A stretch of DNA of 64,000 bases, taken from the NCBI RefSeq assembly GCF_000719285.1, contig NZ_JOFS01000005.1, positions 496,001 through 560,000 on the forward strand, given 5' to 3'. This DNA is from Streptomyces bicolor (GTDB lineage Bacteria > Actinomycetota > Actinomycetes > Streptomycetales > Streptomycetaceae). The position numbers and the translations under genes were made by a program. The notes beneath the pieces were generated by a model. It was given only the letters and a program-made list of their open reading frames with translations, was not told where the DNA came from and searched no databases. Each line of letters starts with the position of its first letter. The stretch's first letter is position 1. Below, one piece after another: positions 33,529 through 41,830 of this stretch.

Positions 33529-34575
33529 TTACCAGTAGTTGGGCAGGTGGTAGCGGTGGCTGTTGGTGGCGTGCCACTCGTGGTTGCCGGCCACCCAGTC
33601 GGACAGGCTCTGGGCGTAGCGCTCGACGAGAGGCGAGGTGGCGGACAGCAGGGCCGACTCCTCGTCGAAGGCCTCCATGATCCGGTTGTGGATCTCGACG
33701 GACTTCAGATAGGCGGCCTTGAGCCCGCACCGCTCGTTGGCGGCGACGACCTGCGGCAGGTTGAGGTGGGTCGGGTCGCTCGCCAGCTCCTTGGTGAAGG
33801 AGTACAGGTCGTTGACGATCGTGGTCGCGTTGCAGGCGAGCGCGGTGATCCGCTGGATCTCGGGCCGTGCGTAGAGCGCCTCGGGCAGTTCGTAGCCGTC
33901 CACGGCGTCCACGATCGACAGACAGGGACGGAAGTTGTTGAACTGCCGCATCACCAGGTACTCCCAGACCCGGGGCACATACCGGGTCTCCGCCCAGGCG
34001 GCCTCGGCGAGGTAGCCCAGGTGCAGCCGGGCGATGTCGTGCACGAAGCGGTCGGTCTGGCTGGGCGTGGCGAGGGCGGCGTAGTCCCGCAGGGCGAAGT
34101 GGTACGAGCGCAGCGGACCGTCGGCCCGCACCCCCTGCCGCCACTCCTCCTCGAGTTCCGGAACGCCGTGGAAGGGGTCGATCGCCGACTGGGCCATGAT
34201 CAGCCGGCCCCCGAGGCCCCGGCGCGCCCCGCCCCGGCCCTCGTCCTCCTCGCAGTAGCAGGAGTCGACGACGTTCTCGGCGAGCAGCAGCTCCCCGGCG
34301 ACCGTCAGCCGCTCCAGATCGGCCGCCTCCGGATGCTGGAGCACTACGGCCCGCCCGAACTGGAACCCCGCGAAGTCCCCGTTCCACGCCTCGGGGAACA
34401 GATCGAGGCGCCGCGCCCAGGCCTCCAGCCTGCGGTCGACCTCCGCGGCCTTGGCGGGGTCGGCGGGCTCGACCTGCCGGTACCGCAGCCCCGGGATCGC
34501 CCCGCCGCGCCGGGCGCGCAGTTGGCTCGCCATGTTCGGCGGGCCCGGCAGCGAGAAGGGGGACGACGTGCTCAT
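33529..34575 (-). CDS. 2-Methylisoborneol synthase-like terpene cyclase
   Basis: A 348-residue class I terpene cyclase converting 2-methyl-GPP to 2-methylisoborneol, the earthy odorant. ATG at 34575 is preferred because a GGAG ribosome site lies inside the alternative MEHA start at 34587. The NSE metal motif NDLYSFTKE (Asn255, Ser259, Glu263) is intact. The Asp-rich motif is VDSCYCEED (Asp104), where the S. coelicolor enzyme has DDCYCED; the second Asp is Ser here. The N-terminal Pro-rich leader of the longer S. coelicolor protein is reduced to about 15 residues. It lies between the encapsulin shell and methyltransferase genes. A 2-methylenebornane synthase is an alternative product class. 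Confidence 0.9.
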   Translation of the reverse strand: MSTSSPFSLPGPPNMASQLRARRGGAIPGLRYRQVEPADPAKAAEVDRRLEAWARRLDLFPEAWNGDFAGFQFGRAVVLQHPEAADLERLTVAGELLLAENVVDSCYCEEDEGRGGARRGLGGRLIMAQSAIDPFHGVPELEEEWRQGVRADGPLRSYHFALRDYAALATPSQTDRFVHDIARLHLGYLAEAAWAETRYVPRVWEYLVMRQFNNFRPCLSIVDAVDGYELPEALYARPEIQRITALACNATTIVNDLYSFTKELASDPTHLNLPQVVAANERCGLKAAYLKSVEIHNRIMEAFDEESALLSATSPLVERYAQSLSDWVAGNHEWHATNSHRYHLPNYW

Positions 34576-34591
34576 GGCGTGCTCCACACGG

Positions 34592-36034
34592 TCACTCGGC
34601 CGTCCGGCCGATCTGGGCGTTCTCGAGGATCCCGACCGCGTCGGGCACGAGGATCGCCAGTGAGTAGTAGGCGGTGACGAGGTAGCGGATGATCGAGTTG
34701 GCGTCGATGCCCATGAACCGCACGTTCAGACCGGGCTGGTACTCCTCCGGGATCCCGGTCTGGTACAGCCCGATGGCGCCCTGGTCGCCCTCCCCGGTGC
34801 GCAGCGCGATGATGCTGCTGGTGTGCTGCGGGCTGACCGGGATCTTGTTGCAGGGAAAGATCGGGACCCCGCGCCAGGCGGGGATCTCGTGCCCCTCGAC
34901 GCTCGCCGTGCCGGGCACCAGCCCGCGCCGGTTGCACTGCCGGAAGAACGCCGCGATCGCCTTCGGATGGGCGATGAACAGCTTCGTCTTGCGGCGCATC
35001 GACAGCAGCTCGTCCATGTCGTCCGGCGTCGGCGGCCCGGTGAACGTGCTGATGCGCTGCCCGTAGTCGACGTTGTGCAGCAGCCCGAACTCCCGGTTGT
35101 TGACCAGCTCCCACTCCTGGCGTTCGCGGATCTCCTCGATGGTCAGCCTCAGTTGCTGTTCGGTCTGGTCCATCGGGTTGTTGTAGAGGTCGGCGACCCG
35201 CGTGTGCACGCGCAGCACGGTCTGCGTCAGGGACAACTCGTACTCGCGCGGCGCGAGTTCGTAGTTGACGAAGCCGCCGCTGATGGTCGGCTCGCCGACA
35301 TGGCCCGCCTGCACCGGTACGTCGGCCTCGCCCTTGCGGTTCATGGGCAAGCTCTGCCGGTCGGCGTAGGCCTGAAGGTGCGCCGCGAGGGACGGCACCC
35401 GGTCGGTGAACTCCTCGACCACGCTCCAGGGGAGCATGAGCAGCACGCCGGCGGTCTCCGCGCGCACCGAGCTCAGCCACAGCGGGTCGGCCTGGCCGAT
35501 GGCCTCGTCGCCGAGCTGGTCGCCGTCGGTGACGACGCCGAGGATCTCCTCCTCGCCGTACTTGCCTTCCGTGAAGCGGGTGAACCGGCCGTGCACGACG
35601 AGGTAGGCCTCCGTGACGGGCTGCCCGGCCTCGACGAGTACCTGGCCGGCCCGGACCTCCCGGACCCGGAACCGGGTGGCGACCTCCCTGAGCACGTCCA
35701 TGTCGGGGTAGCCGCGCAGGACCGGCAGTTCGGTGAGGGTCTCGGGGATGACCTTGATGTCGTCGGCGCCGTTCTGGTCGAACTGCACCCGGCCCCGGCC
35801 CACGCGCAGTTGCAGACGCCGGTTGACCCGGTAGGTGCCGCCCTTGACGTCCACCCAGGGCAGCATGCGCAGCAGCCAGCGCGAGCTGATGGCCTGCATC
35901 TGGGGTTCGGACTTGGTGGTGGTGGCGAGCTGCCGGGCCGCCTGGGTGCTGAGACTGGTGAGCGGAGCGTCGGAGTTCGGTTCGGGATCGGGTTCGTCGA
36001 TGGCGGGACCGGTGGCGCTGTCCGGTGTGGACAC
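34592..36034 (-). CDS. Family 2B encapsulin shell protein with cyclic-nucleotide-binding-like domain
   Basis: A 480-residue HK97-fold shell protein (EshA-like). The GTG at 36034 ([19 protein letters not shown]) follows GGGAGGG; the open frame upstream is non-coding. An inserted CNMP-binding-like beta-barrel occupies about residues 105-215 ([40 protein letters not shown]). The shell-fold segments are [39 protein letters not shown] and the C-terminal [20 protein letters not shown]. Streptomyces family 2B encapsulins are known to package 2-methylisoborneol synthase encoded in the same operon, 16 bases downstream here. The cargo-loading tag is presumably the cyclase N-terminus, which is short in this case. 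Confidence 0.92.
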   Translation of the reverse strand: MSTPDSATGPAIDEPDPEPNSDAPLTSLSTQAARQLATTTKSEPQMQAISSRWLLRMLPWVDVKGGTYRVNRRLQLRVGRGRVQFDQNGADDIKVIPETLTELPVLRGYPDMDVLREVATRFRVREVRAGQVLVEAGQPVTEAYLVVHGRFTRFTEGKYGEEEILGVVTDGDQLGDEAIGQADPLWLSSVRAETAGVLLMLPWSVVEEFTDRVPSLAAHLQAYADRQSLPMNRKGEADVPVQAGHVGEPTISGGFVNYELAPREYELSLTQTVLRVHTRVADLYNNPMDQTEQQLRLTIEEIRERQEWELVNNREFGLLHNVDYGQRISTFTGPPTPDDMDELLSMRRKTKLFIAHPKAIAAFFRQCNRRGLVPGTASVEGHEIPAWRGVPIFPCNKIPVSPQHTSSIIALRTGEGDQGAIGLYQTGIPEEYQPGLNVRFMGIDANSIIRYLVTAYYSLAILVPDAVGILENAQIGRTAE

Positions 36035-36205
36035 ATTCCCTCCCGGGAGGTGAGCGGGCTGGCCGAGCGCGTGCACCAGCCAAACAGCCGGAGAGGCACC
36101 CGGATCAGGGCGTGAATGGGGCGGCTTCAGGCCCTGGAGGTGCAAACCTGCCGTATGGGGCTGCGGACGCACCGTGGGTGATCACACACCCCTCCCGTGC
36201 CCCCG

Positions 36206-36339
36206 CACGCCTGCGTGGCGCCGCTCGGTTCAGGTCGTCCACGTCTGCGTGGCGCCGCCAGGTACAGGTCGCCACGCCTGTGTGGTGGCGCTCACGACAG
36301 GTCGTTACGCCCGTTCAGTGGCGCTCACGACAGGTCGTC
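36206..36339. repeat. Four imperfect ~33-bp tandem units running out of the ADH gene end
   Basis: Units at 36206-36239, 36240-36272, 36273-36306 and 36307-36339 share the frame CACGCCTGCGTGGCG...CAGGTCGTC. The fourth contains the last codons and stop of the alcohol dehydrogenase gene (36325). Each unit holds a CACGC/GCGTG-type inverted repeat, so they may act together as a terminator. Units 1 and 2, and 3 and 4, are the closest pairs. The rest of 36035-36324 shows no gene. Confidence 0.7.
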
Positions 36340-37347
36340 CACCAGCACCGCCGCCCCGTCGAACCGGCCCGCCTTCAGGTCCCGCAGCGCCTGGTCGGCC
36401 CGTGACAGCGGATAGGGGTGCGTGGTGGCGTGTACGCCGTGTTCGGCGGCGAGCGCCAGGAACTCACGGCCGTCCTCGCGCGTGTTGGAGGTGACGCTGC
36501 GCAGCTGCTTCTCGTAGAAGAGGTCGGTCTCGTAGCGCAGCGCCGGGACGTCGCTGAGGTGGATGCCCGCGATCGCCAGTGTGCCGCCCCGGTCGAGCGC
36601 CCGCAGCGCCACCGGGACCAGGTCGCCGACCGGCGCGAACAGGATGGCGCTGTCCAGCGGCTCCGGCGGCATCTCGGTCACGTCCCGCGCCGAGGCGGCC
36701 CCCAGGTCCAGCGCGAGCCTGCGGGCGGCCGCGCCCCGCGTCAGCACATGCACGACGGCGCCCTCGGCCATCGCCACCTGCGCGGTCAGATGGGCACTGC
36801 CACCGAAGCCGTACAGCCCGAGCCGCCCGCCCGCAGGGAGCGCCGCCCGCCGCAGCGCGCGCCGGCCGATGATCCCGGCACACAGGAGTGGCGCGAGCGT
36901 CACGTCGTCGACGCCGCCGGGCAGCCGGTAGGCGAACGCGGCCGGTACGGTCGTGTACTGGGCGTAACCGCCGTCGGCGTCCCATCCCGTGTACCGCGAG
37001 GCCGGGCACAGGTTCTCGGCGCCCCGCGCGCAGTACGCACACGTGCCGTCGGTACGCCGCAGCCAGGCCACCCCCACCCGCTCCCCGACGTCGAAGCCGC
37101 GCACCGCCGCCCCGAACCCGGCGACCACGCCGACGACCTCGTGCCCGGGTGTGACTCCCGGCCGGTGCACCGGCAGATCCCCTTCCGTGACATGCAGATC
37201 CGTACGGCACACCCCGCACGCCCGCACACATACCAGCAGCTCGTCGTCGCCCGGCACCGGCACCGGCTTCTCGACCAGCCGCAGGGACCCCGACTCGACC
37301 GGCCCCGGCTCGGACACCGACCACGCGCGCATCGTCCCGTACGCCAT
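36325..37347 (-). CDS. Zinc-dependent alcohol dehydrogenase family protein
   Basis: A 340-residue medium-chain dehydrogenase/reductase. Catalytic zinc ligands are Cys in [11 protein letters not shown], the His/Glu pair in TPGHEVVG, and Cys within [11 protein letters not shown]. The structural-zinc lobe reads [15 protein letters not shown], three of the usual four Cys, with Asp at the first position. The Rossmann segment is [17 protein letters not shown]. The AAGGGGCACGGG sequence supports the ATG at 37347. It likely oxidises alcohols or reduces aldehydes with NAD(P). Its 3' end is the origin of the tandem units at 36206-36339. Confidence 0.9.
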   Translation of the reverse strand: MAYGTMRAWSVSEPGPVESGSLRLVEKPVPVPGDDELLVCVRACGVCRTDLHVTEGDLPVHRPGVTPGHEVVGVVAGFGAAVRGFDVGERVGVAWLRRTDGTCAYCARGAENLCPASRYTGWDADGGYAQYTTVPAAFAYRLPGGVDDVTLAPLLCAGIIGRRALRRAALPAGGRLGLYGFGGSAHLTAQVAMAEGAVVHVLTRGAAARRLALDLGAASARDVTEMPPEPLDSAILFAPVGDLVPVALRALDRGGTLAIAGIHLSDVPALRYETDLFYEKQLRSVTSNTREDGREFLALAAEHGVHATTHPYPLSRADQALRDLKAGRFDGAAVLVDDLS

Positions 37348-37482
37348 CCCGTGCCCCTTCGCCGCCCGGCCGCCGTCTGACCCCAGTCTCGAACGGAACC
37401 AACCATTCGGCGCGCGGCCGGACCTCCGGGTGGCTAGCGTGAGAAACCGGACAACTCATCGATCCGGGAGAGGGCCGCAGAC

Positions 37483-38286
37483 ATGGCCGCGAAACCTGAA
37501 GGAACCCCCATCTGGGCCGACGCGATGTTCAGCGACATCGAGGGGGCCAAGAGCTTCTACGGCGATGTCCTCGGCTGGACGTTCGGCGAGGAGTCGTCGG
37601 AGTACGGCAACTACACCCAGGCCTACGCGGGCGGCAAGGCCGCCGCCGCGGTCGTCCCGCCCATGCCGGGCCAGGAGGGCATGTCGCAGTGGTGCCTGTA
37701 CTTCGCCTCCCCCGACGTCGCCGCCACCGCGGGGAAGATCCGCGACAACGGCGGCGAGATCCTGATGGAGCCGATGGCGGTCGGTGACTTCGGCAGCATG
37801 TGCCTGGCCCGCGACCCGGGCGGTGTCGTCTTCGGTGTGTGGCAGGCCGGCACCCACGAGGGCTTCGAGACGGCGATGGACGACCAGGGTGGCTTCTGCT
37901 GGGCGGAGGTCTTCACCCGCACACCGGAGAAGTCCGACACCTTCTTCCCCGCCGTCTTCGGCTATGGGCAGCAGCAGATGGAGGACGACGCGATCGACTT
38001 CCGCCTCTACACCCTCGGCAAGGACACCATGGCCCTGGGCCGGATGACGATGACCGAGGAGTTCCCGCCCGAGGTCCCGCCGTACATCAACGTCTACTTC
38101 AACGTCCCCGACTGCGACGACGCCGTGGCGAAGGCCACCAAGCTCGGCGGCGTGCTCCGCTTCGGCCCGATGAGCAGCCCCTTCGGCCGATTCGCCGCGC
38201 TGAGCGACCCGCAGGGCGCGAGCTTCTCGGTGATCGACACCAGTACCACCGAGGGCGACATGCCCAAGCTCAGCGACGTCTCCTGA
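37483..38286 (+). CDS. Two-domain VOC-family protein
   Basis: A 267-residue protein with two glyoxalase-like halves. The first is WADAMFSDIEGAKSFYGDVLGW with RDPGGVVFGVWQ, and the second CWAEVFTRTPEKSDTFFPAVFGY with SDPQGASFSVID. Metal-ligand positions are only partly conserved, so an enzymatic role is uncertain; similar Streptomyces proteins are annotated as hydroxylases or bleomycin-resistance-like without proof. It is divergent from the alcohol dehydrogenase, with 135 bases between starts, and precedes the RNase H gene by 47 bases on the same strand. Confidence 0.87.
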   Translation: MAAKPEGTPIWADAMFSDIEGAKSFYGDVLGWTFGEESSEYGNYTQAYAGGKAAAAVVPPMPGQEGMSQWCLYFASPDVAATAGKIRDNGGEILMEPMAVGDFGSMCLARDPGGVVFGVWQAGTHEGFETAMDDQGGFCWAEVFTRTPEKSDTFFPAVFGYGQQQMEDDAIDFRLYTLGKDTMALGRMTMTEEFPPEVPPYINVYFNVPDCDDAVAKATKLGGVLRFGPMSSPFGRFAALSDPQGASFSVIDTSTTEGDMPKLSDVS

Positions 38287-38333
38287 CCGGCTCCGCGGCC
38301 GGGCGCCCGGCCCGCCCATGGCATGATCGGCAC

Positions 38334-39014
38334 ATGCGTGAACGTGTTGTGGCCGCGTGCGACGGGGCTTCGAAGGGAAACCCCGGACCGGCGGGCTGGG
38401 CCTGGGTCGTCGCCGACGAGAAGGAGACTCCGACCCGTTGGGAGGCGGGCCCGCTCGGCCGGGCCACCAACAACGTCGCGGAACTCACCGCGCTGGAACG
38501 CCTGCTCACGGCGACCGACCCCGGCGTGCCGCTGGAGATCCGGATGGACTCGCAGTACGCCATGAAGGCCGTCACCACCTGGCTGCCGAACTGGAAGCGC
38601 AACGGCTGGAAGACGGCCGCCGGCAAGCCGGTGGCCAACCAGGACCTGGTCGTGCGCATCGACGAACTGCTCGCCGGCCGCACGGTCGAGTTCCGCTACG
38701 TCCCCGCCCACCAGGTCGACGGCGACCCGCTGAACGACTTCGCCGACCGCGCCGCCAGCCAGGCGGCCAGTGTCCAGGAGCCCGCGGGCAGCGGCCTCGG
38801 CTCACCGGAGCCGCCGGCCGCCCCGGACACCCCGCCGGCCAAGGCCCCGCGCCGCAAGGCCACGGCGTCCCGGAAGAACGGCAGCTCCTCGCGCACCATC
38901 AAGGCCAAGTTCCCCGGCCGCTGTCTCTGCGGACGCAGCTATGCGGCGGGCGAGCCCATCGCCAAGAACACCCGGGGCTGGGGCCACCCGGAGTGCCGCA
39001 CCGCCGAGGCCTGA
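38334..39014 (+). CDS. rnhA: Ribonuclease HI with a C-terminal zinc-ribbon-like tail
   Basis: A 226-residue protein. Residues 1-145 are a complete RNase HI domain that cuts the RNA strand of RNA-DNA hybrids: CDGASKGNPGPAGW (Asp10), NNVAELTALE (Glu), RMDSQYAMKAVTTWL (Asp) and VPAHQVDGDPLNDFADR (His, Asp). A basic Ala/Pro/Lys linker follows, then residues 190-226 with Cys-Leu-Cys and a His-Pro-Glu-Cys pair (GRCLCGRSYAAGEPI, GWGHPECRT), a likely metal-binding knuckle. Such a tail could bind nucleic acid. Its gene follows the VOC gene; no DNA-repair genes adjoin it. Confidence 0.9.
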   Translation: MRERVVAACDGASKGNPGPAGWAWVVADEKETPTRWEAGPLGRATNNVAELTALERLLTATDPGVPLEIRMDSQYAMKAVTTWLPNWKRNGWKTAAGKPVANQDLVVRIDELLAGRTVEFRYVPAHQVDGDPLNDFADRAASQAASVQEPAGSGLGSPEPPAAPDTPPAKAPRRKATASRKNGSSSRTIKAKFPGRCLCGRSYAAGEPIAKNTRGWGHPECRTAEA

Positions 39015-39037
39015 CCCGGGCGGCAGGGGGCGGTGAC

Positions 39038-39862
39038 TCAGGCCGCGTCGAAGGTGTAGTGCGCGGTGTGGTCCAGCAGATCGGCCGGACGCACGTCGTT
39101 CCACGGCTTCATCGTGTCGCCCAGGTCGACCACGTTCGGCGTCCCGGCGGCCGGCAGATAGCCGGAGCCGGGGTGCCGCCGCTGCCAGTCCGCCCAGAGC
39201 TTGTCGATGTAGGCGTGGTGCAGCCAGAACACCGGGTCGTTGGGCGACGCACCGGTGGCCATCTGCCCGCCGACCCACACATGGACCCGGTTGTGCAGGT
39301 TCACGCCCCGCCAGCCCTCCAGGTGGTTGCGGAAGCCGTCCGACGCGCTGTTCCAGGGCGCCATGTCATACGTCGCCATGGCGAGCACGGACTCCACCTC
39401 GGCCCGCGTCGGCAGCTCACGCACGGCGGCGCCGAGTGAGCGGCGCAGAAACGTACGCCCGTCGACGCGCACGTTCATCGGCCAGTTACCGGTCGACGCG
39501 GCGAACGGCCCGTCCATCACCTGCCCGTCGCGGCTGCGCCCGGTGCCGCCGAGGAAGTCGGGCGCCCACAGCGACGACCGTATGGAACGGTCGGTGCTCC
39601 AGTCCCAGTACGGCAGCGCGACCGAGGCGTCCACCTGCTGCAGCGCGCGCTCGAAGTCGAGCAGGAATCTGCGGTGCCAGGGCAGGAAGGACGGCGAGCG
39701 GTGGCCGGTGCGCTCGCCGTTGTCGGTGTCGCCGACGATGAAGGCGTTGTGCGTCGTGACGAACTCGTCGTAACGGCCGCTGCGCTTCAGCTCCAGAACG
39801 GCGGCGACGAACCGTCGCTTCTCGTCGGCGGTCAGCAGGGCCTGGTTCTTGCGGACGGTCAT
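39038..39862 (-). CDS. melC2: Tyrosinase MelC2
   Basis: A 274-residue type 3 dicopper oxidase converting tyrosine and dopa to dopaquinone, the start of melanin formation. ATG at 39862 (MTVRKNQALLTADEKRRFVA) is the family start. Copper A ligands are in FVTTHNAF, GHRSPSFLPWHRRFL and copper B ligands in NLHNRVHVWVGG and PVFWLHHAYID. There is no signal peptide: Streptomyces tyrosinase is exported piggy-back on MelC1 through the Tat route. It starts 32 bases after melC1 and ends convergent with the RNase H gene. Confidence 0.97.
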   Translation of the reverse strand: MTVRKNQALLTADEKRRFVAAVLELKRSGRYDEFVTTHNAFIVGDTDNGERTGHRSPSFLPWHRRFLLDFERALQQVDASVALPYWDWSTDRSIRSSLWAPDFLGGTGRSRDGQVMDGPFAASTGNWPMNVRVDGRTFLRRSLGAAVRELPTRAEVESVLAMATYDMAPWNSASDGFRNHLEGWRGVNLHNRVHVWVGGQMATGASPNDPVFWLHHAYIDKLWADWQRRHPGSGYLPAAGTPNVVDLGDTMKPWNDVRPADLLDHTAHYTFDAA

Positions 39863-39894
39863 GGTGCGGTGCTCCAGAGTGCGGGTACGGCCGG

Positions 39895-40269
39895 TCAGTT
39901 GGCGGGGAAGGGGAGAAGTGCGGCGCCCCGCAGTTCGTCGACGGCGGCTCGGGCGGCGGCGCGCGGCGTGGGCACCGGGTCGTAATGACTGACGACGCTG
40001 ATCCAAGTGCCGTCGGCATTGCGCATCACATGCAGCTCCACGCCGTCGACGAACACGGCGTATCCGCCGCCGTGATGCTGGTGACCGCCGCCCGAGGCCG
40101 GCCGGCCCTGTATCCGGCGGCCCTTGTAGACCTCGTCGAAGGACCCCGGGGAGTGGTGGTCGCCGTGCCCGGCGGCGGACGCGCCGGGGGCGGCGACCGT
40201 CTGGACACCTGCCGCGGTGGCGAGGGCGGCAGCGGCGGTGAGCGCACGGCGACGGCTGAGTTGTGGCAT
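39895..40269 (-). CDS. melC1: Tyrosinase cofactor/copper chaperone MelC1
   Basis: A 124-residue chaperone that binds apotyrosinase, loads copper and brings it to the Tat exporter. The N-terminus [20 protein letters not shown] is a twin-arginine signal. The mature part has a His-rich stretch ([10 protein letters not shown] and [11 protein letters not shown]) and the conserved [20 protein letters not shown] with the Tyr that enters the tyrosinase active site. An AGGAGCTCC ribosome site precedes the ATG at 40269. It is the first gene of the melC operon. Confidence 0.96.
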   Translation of the reverse strand: MPQLSRRRALTAAAALATAAGVQTVAAPGASAAGHGDHHSPGSFDEVYKGRRIQGRPASGGGHQHHGGGYAVFVDGVELHVMRNADGTWISVVSHYDPVPTPRAAARAAVDELRGAALLPFPAN

Positions 40270-40617
40270 ACGGAGCTCCTGAATACGTTCGGTTGATGAC
40301 TCCGCATGCCTATCGGGCGGGACGAGAGAGGGAGAAATCGGTCGGTAGTGGTTGGCTACGATCCGGACAAGTGCCTACATGTCATGCAAGATTGAACAAA
40401 GATGATCTTGCTGCTCGTAAGGCGCCCGAATGGCCGGAATGGGGAATTCCTTCTCCTGGAGATCGCGTTGCCGGTGGTCCTTGGCGGGTCGCCGTGGTCG
40501 CAGTGGTCTGTCCCACCCGCTGAAACTGGCGCGATCCGGAACGTCGCGGCGCCCGAGGCTCGCCCTGCTACCCTGCGGATCCGAAATGACCGATTTGGGT
40601 ACTTCCTAGGGGTGTGC
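40270..40617. other. 348-base divergent intergenic region (melC1 / FAD monooxygenase)
   Basis: This gap carries the promoters of melC1 (minus) and the FAD monooxygenase (plus). An in-frame open stretch from 40402 reads into the monooxygenase, but its composition (MILLLVRRPNGRNGEFLLLE) is unlike the family and lacks a ribosome site, so I regard it as non-coding. I see no strong repeat or riboswitch here. Confidence 0.55.
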
Positions 40618-41823
40618 GTGAAGGTCGCCTGCGTCGGCGGCGGGCCCGCCGGCCTGTATCTCTCGATCCTGCTGAAGCTGCGGGACCCGTCCCACGAGAT
40701 CACCGTTCACGAGCGCGACCCGGAGGGTGCCACCTACGGCTGGGGCGTCACATACTGGCGCGAACTGCTCGACACACTGCACCAGCACGACCCCGAGTCG
40801 GCCCGCGCCATCGACGAGAGCTCGGTCCGCTGGAGCGAGGGCGTCGCCCACGTACGGAACCTGACGACCCGTCGGCCCGGCGACGAGGGGCGCGGCATCG
40901 GCCGCCACCGGCTGCTGGAGATCCTCGCCACCCGCGCGCGCTCGCTGGGCGTCCGGCTCGAGTTCGAGCACCGGGTCACACCGGAGAACCTGCCCGACGC
41001 CGACCTGGTCGTGGCGGGCGACGGAGTCCACAGCGCCCTGCGCGGCCGCCACGCCGACCACTTCGGCACCCGCATCAGAGCCGGCCGCAACCGCTACACC
41101 TGGCTCGGCACCAGCAGGGTCTTCGACGCCTTCACCTTCGCCTTCGTCGAGACCGGGCACGGCTGGATCTGGTGCTACGGCTACGGCTTCGGTCCCGAGG
41201 CCGGCACCTGCGTCGTCGAATGCGCCGCCGAGACCTGGACCGGCCTCGGCCTCGACACCGCGAACGAGGCCGACGGACTGGCCCTGTTGGAGAAGCTCTT
41301 CGCCGACGTCCTCGACGGCCATCCACTCATCGGCCGCTCGGGCGCCGACGGCGGCGCTCAGTGGCGGACCTTCCGCACCGTGACCAACCGCACCTGGCAC
41401 CGCGACAACCTGGTCCTGATCGGCGACGCCGCCCACACCACCCACTACTCCATCGGCGCCGGCACCACCCTCGCCCTGGAGGACGCCATCGCCCTCGCCG
41501 GCGCACTGCACGAGCAGCCCGCTCTTCCACAGGCTCTCGCCCGCTACGAACAGGAGCGCCGACAGGCCCTGTTGCCCGTCCAGAGCGCGGCCCGCCACAG
41601 CGCCCAGTGGTACGAGAACCTGCCCCGCTACATCGATCTGCCCCCGCACCGGATGTTCGCCCTGCTCGGCCAGCGTCACTCACCCCTGCTGCCCTACCTG
41701 CCGCCCCAGCTGTACTACCGGATCGACAGGGCAGCCGGGCAACTGGAGGCGTTGCGCCGGCTCAAACGCTGGCTGGGACCGAGGATCGCGCGCACCGTGC
41801 ACGCCAGGGCGTCCAGGAAGTAG
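40618..41823 (+). CDS. FAD-dependent aromatic monooxygenase-like protein
   Basis: A 401-residue class A flavoprotein hydroxylase. The start is a GTG at 40618 with AGGGG six bases upstream, giving MKVACVGGGPAGLYLSILLK, the FAD-binding motif. Later motifs are DLVVAGDGVHSALR (the Asp-Gly motif) and NLVLIGDAAHTTHYSIGAGT, the second FAD site. The YGWGVTYWRELLDTL segment resembles the flavin domain of salicylyl-CoA 5-hydroxylase and tryptophan-hydroxylase-like enzymes. NAD(P)H-driven hydroxylation of an aromatic acid or its CoA ester is likely; the substrate is unknown. The melC operon is divergent; the cholesterol oxidase gene converges 7 bases from its stop. Confidence 0.88.
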   Translation: MKVACVGGGPAGLYLSILLKLRDPSHEITVHERDPEGATYGWGVTYWRELLDTLHQHDPESARAIDESSVRWSEGVAHVRNLTTRRPGDEGRGIGRHRLLEILATRARSLGVRLEFEHRVTPENLPDADLVVAGDGVHSALRGRHADHFGTRIRAGRNRYTWLGTSRVFDAFTFAFVETGHGWIWCYGYGFGPEAGTCVVECAAETWTGLGLDTANEADGLALLEKLFADVLDGHPLIGRSGADGGAQWRTFRTVTNRTWHRDNLVLIGDAAHTTHYSIGAGTTLALEDAIALAGALHEQPALPQALARYEQERRQALLPVQSAARHSAQWYENLPRYIDLPPHRMFALLGQRHSPLLPYLPPQLYYRIDRAAGQLEALRRLKRWLGPRIARTVHARASRK

Positions 41824-41830
41824 CCGAGCC

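Noticed and set aside
40402..40617. N-terminal extension of the FAD monooxygenase by 72 codons
   Set aside because: The extension has no family similarity, while GTG at 40618 has a good ribosome site and begins directly at the FAD motif.
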